In this document: in pieces, positions 14,610 through 25,656 of the stretch | How positions within the stretch are numbered: the first letter of the stretch is position 1 | How the letters are laid out: each line of letters begins with the position of its first letter | NCBI GenBank assembly: GCA_964036275.1 | Contig: OZ038438.1 | Coordinates: 16,537,720-16,601,719 of the forward strand | Direction of reading: 5' to 3' | Source: Litoditis marina | Taxonomy: Eukaryota; Nematoda; Chromadorea; Rhabditida; Rhabditidae | Length of the DNA stretch: 64,000 nt | Program-made: the position numbers and the translations under genes | The notes under the pieces: generated by a model | Seen by the model: the letters and a program-made list of their open reading frames with translations, nothing else | What the model was told of the DNA's origin: nothing | The model's database searches: none

Positions 14610-14699
14610 TGAGGAGAGAGAGCAAGAAAGAGAGAGTGAGTGAGAAAGCAAGAAATGAAGAGAAATAGTGAGGGAGAAAGCAAGAAAGAAAGGGAAAGG

Positions 14700-14742
<43 letters not shown>

Positions 14743-14873
14743 AGAGAGAGGAATAGAGATAGAAAGAGAGAGAGGTAGAAAGAGAGAGAAAGCAAGAAAG
14801 AAAGAGAAATAGAGAGAGAAAGCAAGAAAGAATAAGAAGAAAGAGAGAGAGAGAGAGAAAGAGAGAGACACAT
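14610..14873. repeat. (AG)n purine-rich simple repeat
   Basis: About 260 bp of AGAGAGAA-type purine sequence with occasional CAAG interruptions. The minus-strand serine/leucine ORFs over it are artefacts of the repeat. Confidence 0.95.
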
Positions 14874-15156
14874 ACATTGAGGTCCACAGCAGGGGACCTA
14901 CAGCGGAAACTCCGTATCCTATTTTATGTAGCTATTGACGGGCATATTCTGGATAAAATATATGTGCGCAGATTATCAATACAATGCGGATAACAACGAA
15001 ACAGTATTTATCCAGCCAAAAGTACCTATTTATTTATCTACAACAAGTGACGCTCGCAGATGAAAGGAAAACTAAATAACCAAGTTACCAGAGGAAAACT
15101 AAATAAACAAGTGAACTTTTGTAATATTTCAATATCTTTTTCTGACAATGTGACGG

Positions 15157-15173
15157 AGGGGGGGGGGGGGGGG
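15157..15173 (+). repeat. Poly-G tract
   Basis: An uninterrupted G run followed by CGGTCGC. A potential G-quadruplex or sequencing-error site. No gene overlaps it. Confidence 0.9.
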
Positions 15174-18100
15174 CGGTCGCAACATAAGTTCGGAAGAATA
15201 TTATTCTCGCTAACTATGTCATATAAAGTTACGACCGTTAGAGGAGATATAAATATACGAACCTAGAAAGGAAGAAATAAGCAGACATCAGTTGTAAAAG
15301 TTTTCGCACGAAATTTCCGAGAAAAATGCCCTGAATAGGGGAAAACAAAACATTTATCGGCGCGACCGGCGTGTTGGTGAATTATTCAATACTGAAAGTG
15401 TTTTATTATTTATACTCGAACTTTTGGGGATATTCCATTAAGTGCGTTGAAACTATGGAGGAATTGTTAGATATACTGGACTGGGGATATCCAAATTGCA
15501 AAACACTTCTCAATCCCCTTGACGTTTTTTGAGCATTTTTCAGTTGATTCGGAAGTATTAAACACTTTCTCAATGATTCACTTCTGTAGAGTAGATAGGA
15601 GAAAGTCAATAGTTGACGGATCTGCGGAGCTTAAGAGGTTCATAATATTCACAAATATCACGTCTCTCCGAAATTAACCAGCATGTTTGGATATCACCTA
15701 GTGAAGTCCTCGTAGTTTCTACCTGAACGATTATTTTTGATGGTTTTGCGGATAAATTTGTTTAAACATTATTTTACGGTTGATTGTTGTTGGGCACACA
15801 ATGCCATACGCTGAACATCGTCAGTATATTAGCACATATGAGAGCAACATCTTCCTCAGATGTTCATCAACATTTCAGTGTGAAGCTTTCAAAGCAACAA
15901 AGTTAATTCCATTACACGGTGTAAATTTATCTTAATCAATAATGATAGATAAATTGTTTATCTTAAGAAAGTTTTCTAGTTTTAACTAAATATAACACAT
16001 TTCTCATTTTAAATACATAAAATTCATACTTTTTGTATTCTACTCACAATATTCTATTATATGTTAACTTTTTCTCTTTAATACAACAGGAGATAAAATT
16101 TAGGCAGTTTATAATCCCACTTTGGCTGATATGACTCCAAACGCCGAGAAATATCAAGTAAATCAATCAGTTCGAAGAAATGTTCCAAGCGATGCTTACT
16201 ATATTTGTATGCACGAGAACCACTTGTGAATTGATCTATCTTGTTTTAGGTAGTAATAAAACAATCAAGTGAAAGATTAGAAGCAGTCATGACAGGACGA
16301 CAAATATTAGTGAGCATGTTATGATTTTGAGTGCGTGAAAAATGAGAATCAGGTAAAAATGCAATGCCCAAAAAACTGGAGTTCAGCCGAGAAAAACAGA
16401 ACATTGTCCGGACAAAACCGAAACCGTGGTGGTTGTGAAGTTGGATGCAGTTCGTAATTTGTAAACGTAGAAGAAGAAACAGCTGAAGGGCAAACACATC
16501 CCCACTCTATGGGGGGCATATTCGACATGCGCTAGAGAATAGACGGAAAACAAGGTAGGTAGAGACGCAGAGCATGGCGCACTCTTACACACTTTCTCGT
16601 GGACAAGTACAGAAAAAAGCGAGCGAGCGGCCGACCTTGAAGTCGATCTTGACTTGGAACATGTTTGATTGTGGTCGAGACAATTATGACATCGAACACG
16701 ATTGTTGGTCATCTATAACTACCGGAATAGTGGTCGTTTAAAACGGGACGAGGCTGAAGTACAAGTGTCCCAACGCAATTTTCGTTGTCCGACCTGGACC
16801 AACACATTTGAAGATTTTTTATCATTTTACAATTAGCAATGAAATGAAGAAAGTTTGACATTGTTGATATGTACAATGTCACTATTTTATAGAAAATGGT
16901 TTCTCGCACTCACTTCTTTTTATACTGCTGAACATAATTTCCAATCTATCGCTAAAACAAATTCTATATATAATTAACCGTCGTTTTCTGTCTTCATTTT
17001 GAGAAGACTCTGCTTTTTTAAACGTCCCATTCAGATGTATCATTGTCTCGATGACTCGACGTCTCAATGTCTCATTGTTCCACTCCGACGTGCCATTGTC
17101 TTCTTGTGAACTTATGTGTCATTCGTTTCACAGTTTTGTGTTTCAGGGGTTTATTTCGTATCTAAAATTAGTTTTCGTATATAAACCATTATTTTGTTCG
17201 AAATTTTTCCAATCGTATCATCTCTTCGAAACTTCGAACGAAATCGAAATCGAAATCGAATGAAATCGAACGAAACTTCGAAAGCGGTCGTATGAATTGA
17301 AAACTTTTGCAATAATGAAAATTCGGCGGAAAAGGGACAGAATGGGACATTGGAGTTAACAATTGAACATTGGAATGGACATTTAGACAATGAGATCCTA
17401 TAATTACCTCACAATGTTTTACTACTCACTCGAGTATTAAGAGTGGCGTAGTTTTGAGATACCCGACGTCAATTTTGCTCAAAAAAATGATTGAAAAAAT
17501 GTGGAGCACGATCAGTATATTATAATGTACTCTTTGCTTAGTATCAACTGAAGAGCGCAGGTGCAGTGTTATTTTGAAGGGAATACATATCACTACTGCA
17601 TATTGAACCGGATCTCACAGACAACATAAAAAGTAACAACTTTGTTGTCGTTTTCAGGTTTTATTTCTAAAAGTGCACTTCATCCATGTGATAAAGTTAA
17701 CTCGTGCCTTATCATTATCACACAAATACTAAGTTTGCCAGTTTTAGGAACGCACGCAACACAAAGTATTCACCTTACTGCTACTGTTTGCTTCGAAAGT
17801 TAATTGTTCATAGCAATTAGAGTCAGAGAAACCCATCTGTTACTGGCAGACAGCCTGACCTCTGCGTAATTCCCATTCCATTCTTAGAAATGTGGGGATC
17901 TGTGATCAAAGTCAAAGAAGGATCGGTCCGTCCCTGACTCACGCGGCTACACAACTACGTCGACGATGATGTCATTTTCTACTGCGTTGTCATTCTCTCA
18001 CTCTGATAGGCAAGCAATTCATTCGCCACTAATTGTTAGTCTCCTCGCGTGAGTCACAATGGAACACAGGCGATATAACGTACCGTGTCTTGAAAAGCAC

Positions 18101-18261
18101 CGTGTCTTTCGTGCTGTCAACAAGACGCCAACTATACGTGTTGTTGCCAGATAGGCGCCGTTGTGATGCCGCTTTTATGCCGGTACAATATTACCGACAA
18201 TGGCTCCTTTCAACCTGGTTTTACAACAACTTCCTTGTTGTTCCGGGTCAGGGAAAGAGCA

Positions 18262-18368
18262 ATGAATTCATCAGACGAGCGTTGGTGTCAGCATGGAGTA
18301 CGCGATACTCTTTCTCCAGATTTCGATATTTTCCCTCACATACTCTTGTGGACCCATAACAAACACAC
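18262..18368 (+). CDS. Candidate first exon or isolated exon (unrecognised)
   Basis: An open segment beginning MNSSDERWCQHGVRDTLSPD and ending at the strong donor AC|GTGAGT, 35 codons plus two bases. It has protein-like composition and could be the 5' exon of the gene at 19117-20082, because a phase-compatible but weak acceptor lies at 19120-19121 in that gene's first exon. The splice is not proven. The frame is also open upstream from about 18163. Confidence 0.35.
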
Positions 18369-19116
18369 GTGAGTAGAAACAACGAATAACAATTGCTAGC
18401 TATACCTTCACGACGCATGTGTACCACTTCTTCTAGCAGCTGTCATAATTATAGTTTGAAAAGACGCCTAAAATGAAGTTGCACGTTTTATTTCTGTATT
18501 TTTTTAAACAGTGTGTGACTGATAAACATTTAACGTTGAATGAATGTTATGTATAGTTTTCATCTCTGAAGTAGGCATGCATATGTAAAGTACTGTATTA
18601 ACAGTTCTAATACTGTTTTTCATGATTCGACCTGTATAATGCTGACAGTATTCTTAGTTTTCAGTTTGACAAGTTTATTGTGTCTTAAATGTTTCAGTTT
18701 TCAGGGACAGCTAGAGTTTCTAAGAGGATAGAGTCGGGCGCAACGTTCATATCAGAAAATCTAATAATCTATACTCAGCTCCAAAGCTCATTTGAGCTGG
18801 ATTAACTCTCTGCTAATAAACATTCGAAGGAAGCACAGCCAATTAGACTAAGCACACACAGTTTCACGTTTAACTACCGTTTAACGAAACACTCGACCAA
18901 TCGATAGGGAGTGAACAAATTTTAGTTGTATTTTGAACTCAATACATTCCGTAATCCGTTCCGACCAAAAAAAAATGTGATCGAACTACAAAAACACATG
19001 CCAAAATAAACTAATAGGCCGAGAGACGATTGGATAGTCACATTTTTAAGAAAGAAAGTTTCACCATGCAAACTCATATTTATCACCAACGATTTTTGAG
19101 AAACGTACACGTTCAG

Positions 19117-19499
19117 ATGAGAAAGAACATCACGGAGAGTTCATTAGATGGCGTCGTTTATATGCGTTACGTTTTTAACTTCACACCTGATGATATTCTC
19201 GTGGTGTGGAAGTGTGTTAGTTTTAGGCCCTCAACCACAGATTTCATGCGTGAAAGTTATGAACCTTCAGTTTTTCGTTTTCACCTTCCAGTTACAGAGT
19301 TATTACCAACGGTCAGCGTGACATCTCCACCATCTTCTCAGCCGAGTATACATGATTACGGTAAGTCGAATCATCGTTCACCACTTCGCCAATGTTCCAC
19401 TATAAAATCCGAGAAATCACACGGTTCGCGCTAGCGGACTGTCAAAATTTAGCGCCAGACCAGAGACGTTAATAATTCATGTCAAAACTTCATACCGAG

Positions 19500-19531
<32 letters not shown>

Positions 19532-20082
19532 TAGTCGAGCCACAAGTCATAACGGTCAGAAAAAATGTGGCTGCATTCCAACAAAATAATTCATTATTTG
19601 TAATTTCGTCCGCATGAGTAATTGAAAAATAAAAAAAAGTAAGCTCAAACTTGCTATTGAGTTTGGTTGTTTTGAAATAATTGAAAACTTTACTAATTGG
19701 TTACAAGGACCTATTCCAGATACTGAGTTAGTTCTCGATCAACCCAGAGAGGATACAGATGATGTGACCAGAACAACACCAATGACAGAGACTAACGCTG
19801 CCATTAGAATGAATCACCCACTCAGACGGTAACTCCTCAAACTTCCTATTTTTCACAACGTTCTTGAACCTGCCAGCATTACAAAAAACTAGAACAAAAT
19901 ATTATCAAGCCCACGTTTTATGTAATTACGACATATATTTCGACATTTTTTTATATTTTTTTACGACATATTTTTTGGATGTTTCTCATAGCCTACTCGA
20001 CAATAGTGAGCAACTGGAAAAGGACACTCAGGAGATTTTTCACTTTTCGCGGGAGCTAACTGCATTTCATCTTCCTGACTGA
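19117..20082 (+). CDS. Unrecognised acidic protein, first gene of a possible operon
   Basis: Four-exon model 19117-19213, 19292-19360, 19720-19828, 19992-20082; all phases agree, 121 aa, stop TGA. The ATG immediately follows the acceptor-like CACGTTCAG, as expected for a spliced-leader site, but an upstream exon (18262-18368) cannot be excluded. The N-terminus contains LDGVVYMRYVFNFTPDD, which resembles ADGTIYVKYYYEFNP in the gene at 25657-29508, so the two are probably related. Unlike that gene, the rest of the beta domain is missing and is replaced by a Ser/Thr/Pro segment (SVTSPPSSQPS) and an acidic stretch (QPREDTDD), ending LTAFHLPD. It could be a truncated paralogue. Function unknown; no signal peptide or membrane segment. 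The next gene starts 114 nt after the stop on the same strand. Confidence 0.5.
19501..19531 (+). repeat. Poly-C tract
   Basis: About 30 uninterrupted C residues inside the second intron of the gene at 19117-20082. Prone to length error in assembly. Confidence 0.95.
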
Positions 20083-20200
20083 ATAACGTACTAATTTATT
20101 CGCATACTTCCCGTGGGAAACTGTGTAAGGTTCAGAAATGAGATCACTGTATAGAGGGTGTTTGTGGGTCAGCATAGTTGATTTTATTTGTATCAGGGAC
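20083..20200 (+). promoter_or_regulatory. Short intercistronic region with spliced-leader acceptor
   Basis: The upstream stop (20080-20082) is followed 114 nt later by TATTTGTATCAG, then GGAC and an ATG at 20201. A same-strand gap of about 100 nt ending in a splice acceptor 4 nt before the start codon is the hallmark of nematode operons resolved by trans-splicing (SL2-type in Caenorhabditis). Whether SL1 or SL2 is used cannot be read from genomic DNA. Confidence 0.55.
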
Positions 20201-22127
20201 ATGGCTCCTTTGCCATTGGAGAAATCGAAGAAACTTGCCTCTCTTTTCGATCTGTTCCGACCTCTTGTTCTCCCTACACTTCCACCATTCAAAAATGTGT
20301 TTGGTGGACAGATAAAAGGAGCTTCCAAGTTTGCTCAGGTTAGTGGAAGACTGTTGTTTTGTAACCGTAAACAACCTATGACTGTCAGAAAAACGCCGCT
20401 TGAAAACATTAACAATAAATCTGATTGTTTGCCTTTGTTCTTTTCAGTAACCGAAAAAAATGACTGATTTATTTGCTTGCAAGAATTTAAGAGTAAATGT
20501 CTGGTTGGAATAAGTTTCTTCATTTTCCGAGAGTGCTTAACACGATAGGATTCACAACACGTTTGGGAATATTAAAATAAAACCTGAATTTCAATTGGGA
20601 TACTGTAGGGATTCTGTAGAGATGGTTACAGGTCAAACGTATTGCCTCGCCTTTCCTGACGACCCCGGTTTTTATCCTTGACTGCTCTCCTCCGATTTCG
20701 TGGACTTTCTGCGAGCCACTTTGTGGTTCTGGTGACCAGGCTGTAGACTCAGAGAATGCTATGGAGAACATCCAGTTGGATATTAGCGAAGCTGTACGCT
20801 CCATTAACAACTTTGCTCGAAGGAAGAACAAACGACAACATTTGAAATAATATAGCTTGTTCAGTTTAAAGCGAACGAGTTGTATTTTGGGTTCTGAGGC
20901 CCCGCTTTCTTGCAACCTGTTTTTCATGGTCATTATATAGTATCATTACTATATAGTATGTAGACTATTGCAACCTTCAAATATTCCGTATACACGATGG
21001 AGCAAAAATTCGTTATGAGTAAGAAATTGCTGTTTATTTCACCCTTTGTTGATGATAGTTCGAAATCGTATTTAAAATTCGATTGGTCTTCAGGTTGCTG
21101 AAGCATTCAAACGTTCTCATCTACCGGCGCCGACTGAAACAGACGTGGAAGTACAGGTTAATAAAGAGTTTAATCAAAATGCTGGTCGTTGGTCTGATAT
21201 GTGGTGTTTGTTGCCTGATTATCTTGCTTCCCAGTCGTATTCTGCAATCCTTGATGTGTTCAAACTACAGAAGTGGTCATCTGTAGCTTGATTCGTCAAT
21301 TTTGAGCATTTCTGTCTTTAGAGTTTCATTTTCGCTTCCTGAAAACTAACCGCATATAGAAGCACGATTTTCTCTAAAATAATATGATTTGAACTATTAA
21401 CCGTATAAGACCCAATTTCAGTACCATCCATACTCTATAATATTGGAGGATTTTGGAGACTATTTCGATAAGAATGGATTCCGCTACAAAATCAATGGAA
21501 ATGCCGTAGCCTTCAAATATCACAAGAACAGCACAGGAGCGCTGGAACCATTTTATGTTAAGGTATGAGCGCACAGTTCACCCTTTTTCTCCGACATTTT
21601 TTTGGGCATGAATCACTCCGGCGGGTATCAGTTCTCATGAAACACACTGAAGTTATAATAGGTACTTTAGTAAAAAGTCATGGAGTACCACGTTTCGTTC
21701 TCTGATCTACTACGTCAAACCAACACAACTAAACGTTCCACGACGAGTATTGCAGGTATCGACCAGAGTAACCTACCATATGAGCTTATCAGCCTCTTCC
21801 ACCAGAAATGTCGCCAATCAGGTATTTGACTAGATTGATATCCGTTCATGGTTTCAGCTGATTCGTTCAGTTTTAACTGTTGCATGTTGCTTATCGATGT
21901 TACTCTCAATATAAAAATACTGTAAATTCTCCGTATTCGAGATGTCAAAGTGTCCTGGACTCTAGTATCCTTCTGTGTTGAATAATAATCTCTTGGCCTC
22001 AACTCCACGAACGATATATAACAGGGAAGGCTGTAAATAATAATTCCAGATGTACCAGTATCTCGCGCTATACAAAGGAGCCAGATTTCAACACGACATC
22101 AAAATACAACAACTTGATAACATTTAG
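20201..22127 (+). CDS. Unrecognised protein, second gene of a possible operon
   Basis: Six-exon model: 20201-20338, 20740-20793, 21094-21282, 21422-21562, 21756-21821, 22050-22127, all in phase 0, about 221 aa. The start MAPLPLEKSKKLASLFDLF follows a spliced-leader-type acceptor. Later exons read RWSDMWCLLPDYLASQSY, then YHPYSIILEDFGDYFDKNG, then LEPFYVKVSTRVTYHMSL, and finally YQYLALYKGARFQHD. All have clear GT/AG boundaries and compact globular composition without signal peptide or membrane segment. Exon 2 is ambiguous: it can end at GAAGCT|GTACGC (used here) or read on to a stop at 20850 (EAVRSINNFARRKNKRQ), which would give a short alternative product. Exon 3 likewise can read to a stop at 21289. 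I recognise no family. The operon-like placement suggests co-expression with the upstream gene. Confidence 0.6.
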
Positions 22128-25100
22128 TTTTTTGCAGCGTGGGTGTCGAAAGATCTCAACTATTATTGAATTAATTTGTATAACCATGCCAATAATGTCA
22201 ATACTGGGAAACTATCTGAATAAAGATTTTATTGGAGAACGTTTTTGCATTTTCGTTACAAGAAACAGTAAACAAATTTCCGTTTTAATATGTTACCATC
22301 GAGCCTGAAGTTAATGTTCACTAATCAACCTTTCATTCACCCACGTTGTTCTCGACTACAGCTTTAACACATAACGAAATCGCGTCCTCGTTTTTAAACG
22401 CTCCGCGTATGATTCGCGCGAGAACAAGCGCGATACGCAGCAAAGTGCTGTGATCAGAACAAAATGCAGTGGGATACAGTGTCTCGCCACGAAAACTTTG
22501 TGCACGGAGCTCAATACAAGTTTAATCGCAACAATTACTGTAGGCGAGAACGCCGTGCACCACAAAAGTTGAGTAACATAAATCTAAAAGAGCCCGTCAA
22601 ACGTAAACTGTTCTTCCCGTCAAATGTTGTCACATGGAGTGGACGACTGAAGCAGTCTGTGGTGGTAAGGATCACCTTGATTCGATCAGAACTCCTGCAA
22701 CGGTAAGGTAAGTATATTTATAGTGTTTTTCCAAGAGCTCTTGAACTATCACAGCATCTATGTTTAACTTTCATGCAGTAACTTCTCAAAAATAGTTTTA
22801 AACGATTCTGTACTCTGAGAACAATCAAGATTCTTAGCCAAGATTTCTTCATTGAGTGAATACTGTAGTTCGGTGTTTATGAACAAAATAGTTAACCTCT
22901 CATTAGCTGTCAACCTGTTTAGTGAAAAGGCTATCCACTATCTCCCGGCCATTAGGATAGAGGAGGTAACATCAAAGAAGTTCAGATCTCGACGAGACTA
23001 CGTGCACCTTTCATTCCCACGGCAGTAGCCAAAGCGTCGCATTCCTTTGGATATGCATCGCATAACCCATCTCACCGTCCACAGTCGCTGAAACTTGTTC
23101 GATTTCCGAAGGTTGCGTGCGCGCGGAATTCGGCAGGGCCTGCGGGACGGCATGGTTTGACGGCAGCCGTTTATCTGCTTTGTATCTGGCAGGGCATCTT
23201 TTGTGTGAACCGGTCTGCCGACCGCCTCTTTCGCATACCGTGTGTTGCGCCTTGACAAACCTTGGAGAAACCACGCCCTCTGTTTCCAATCAATACCATG
23301 TGATGTGTTGGTTGCATCTCGCGCAACACCGTAAACTATACTGCCAAAGACTGACCTTTACAGAAACACGCCCAAGCAAGGCCGATTAGGCCATGCATTA
23401 CTCCCATATCCATTCTTCTCTAACTTTACACTATTATTTCTAGTATATGTGAGACAAAATAAAAGCAAGTACATGAATGATTAACTCTCCTCACATTGGG
23501 TACTGTATGAAGACATTATTTTCGCTCTTGATTTCCAGTTGTACCTTAACTATGAATAATGTAATATGTTTTTTTTCATATGATCCTGTTAATTTGATTA
23601 GAACACTAACTACAAAAGTCTCCAGGGAAAACGTGTCAAATAATTGAACAATCTTTTCTCTATTACATTATTGTGTTTGCATCACCTGGTCTGCAATCAA
23701 TTTATATGTTCCTCAAAGTCACAAGTGTCTCTCATTTCAAATGTTAGGTGTTAGCCTAACTATCTTTGAATCAAATTTGAACTCACATGATCAGTGTAAT
23801 ATGATCCTAAACGTGCTAGAACTTTGGCCTATGTTCACTAGAGTAATTACAGTTATAAATGTGAAAAAGAGCTTGATAAACTGCGATATGCTTACTTGGT
23901 CATTTTCTTGTATTAGGGCAAGTCAATCTGATATCTAAGTTGTAATTATTTACCTCATAAATTTGTGCATTATCTCGTTTTCGTCATTCAATATGTTATA
24001 AACGGGAAGCAACTGAAATATTCACGTGAAACGTGAATCAAACACAGCACTGGTGCACTTCTGATTGCAGTTTTACGAGTTGCTTTGTGTTTCATACGTT
24101 ATGCGTGAGTATCTATTGGCCTAGCAGTTTATCGCGTCAATTTTATGTCTACGCGGTTCTAATCTCTCATGTACATTATCTTCCACCATTCATATATCTC
24201 CCATAATCTTACCAGGAGATTAATTAATTCGATGCAAAAGAGTAAGAACTCAAGTTGGCTTGGCATGAAACGGTCAAGTCGTAATACATAACTATAATAT
24301 TTATTACTCATGCCATTCCCAGTTGGACTCCTACCATTGAATTGAAAAGTTATATTATGTTTTTTTACACTTTAGAAAAATGGCTTCTCATAGCTTTATT
24401 TTCTATATAACAACTTTCTTTCATGAACATTCCATGTGAATATGGTGTTTCATTCGAGTTCTGATGTAAAAATTTCATTCGAGTTCTGATGTATTCTTTA
24501 TAAGTGCGCGTTGGAATGAAACCGACTATACACTCAGCGTTCACTTGGAGTACTTCGTTTTATCGAATTGCACAGTTTAGAGCTCGCTTTTTTCCAAGCA
24601 ACCGTTTACGTATATTGCCCTATCGCGCTGTGTTTGTAGTTAAATCTTTTGCATTTTGATAGAAACTCATGATAAAATAGAGAGCAGTAACGAGAGCAAA
24701 CTACAACGGAGATTGGGTCATTCGGGGTGTTGCTTTCGTCCGCAACCACGTGTTTCATCGCTGAGTTAATAAGTGTGTTTGTGGAAGATGCACCCGAGTC
24801 TATTCGCCATATTCTTACGAGAACTGTTTTGGTTCATGCAATACGAAACTAACATACACAGTTATGGTATCCGACGTTTTTTTTGGTTCCCTAGTGGGGT
24901 TTAATTCACATATACAAAAAGAATATTCAAGAGATTGGTTAACTTCTCAGATATCCAGAGTCAAGAAACCGTTAAGTTTCAGTAGTTTCGGAAAAAAAGA
25001 TAGCAGCTTATTTATCTCTCATCTTAATATTCTCCAGTCGATCGTTCGATTTTTCTATTTTGAGAAGAGCCTTAAACAAAGCAATCGATGCAGCTGTTTT

Positions 25101-25656
25101 TGACTTTTGTGAAAAAAGCAATAGCTTCGCACAAAGCAAACAGAGAGGTCAGAATTTCGTCGACGGTTTCCACAGAAATGCGCCACCCCTCCGCTCTTCT
25201 CAAAATCGTTGAAAGTGCTAGTTGTTCACTAAAACCGTATAGGGAAGATGTTATATTTCCAGGTTTATCTATCTCAATATACACAACTCTTTATCTTGCT
25301 CATCATACATAAAAGTATATTATTCTCAAATAATGAGTGATTCTCAAATATTCTCGCTTATTTTGGAGTAAGGAATATTTTTTGACTTACATTACTTAAA
25401 TACCTGTTCTACATAGGAATAACTCTTGCACTGGTATATGATTTTGATATCAATCAGACTACAGTTTCAATCTGGGCTGAGGACGAATTTTAGTTATTGC
25501 TCGTGTGATATAACTGAACAATCGCTCACTGTGATAAAATTTAAATTGGTCGAACTGCGCTAGTTATATTCCTTTGCTGTACGTTGTGTTTGAAGCAAGA
25601 TTTCACTCTACTTTACAATCTATTTCAGTGGTTTCTGTCATAAATGAGGTCATGAC
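22128..25656. other. Intergenic stretch with a GC-rich island
   Basis: No supported gene. The segment of roughly 23020-23390 is clearly GC-richer than its surroundings and is open in several frames on both strands (for example minus 23011-23289 and plus 23117-23389). It may be an unrecognised repeat or promoter. At 24448-24493 a 21-bp sequence, TTTCATTCGAGTTCTGATG plus TA, is tandemly repeated once. Confidence 0.35.

Larger units (their letters stand above)
12140..18261. other. Long stretch without a confident gene
   Basis: Six kilobases upstream of the nuclear receptor gene. It contains a purine microsatellite (about 14610-14873), a G tract (about 15157-15173), and short ORFs such as 13706-14008(-) and 16383-16712(-) that I cannot support as exons. 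The immediate upstream part presumably includes the receptor promoter. Around 17030-17400 short ATGTC/CATTGTC words recur on both strands, a weak inverted arrangement around an A/T-rich core with GAAATCGAAATC repeats. Confidence 0.35.

Noticed and set aside
14533..14887. Three overlapping Ser/Leu/Phe-rich ORFs
   Set aside because: They are translations of an (AG)n simple repeat.
16383..16712. Cys- and Ser-rich minus-strand ORF
   Set aside because: No splice partner and no conserved motif; the composition follows a locally GC-richer patch.
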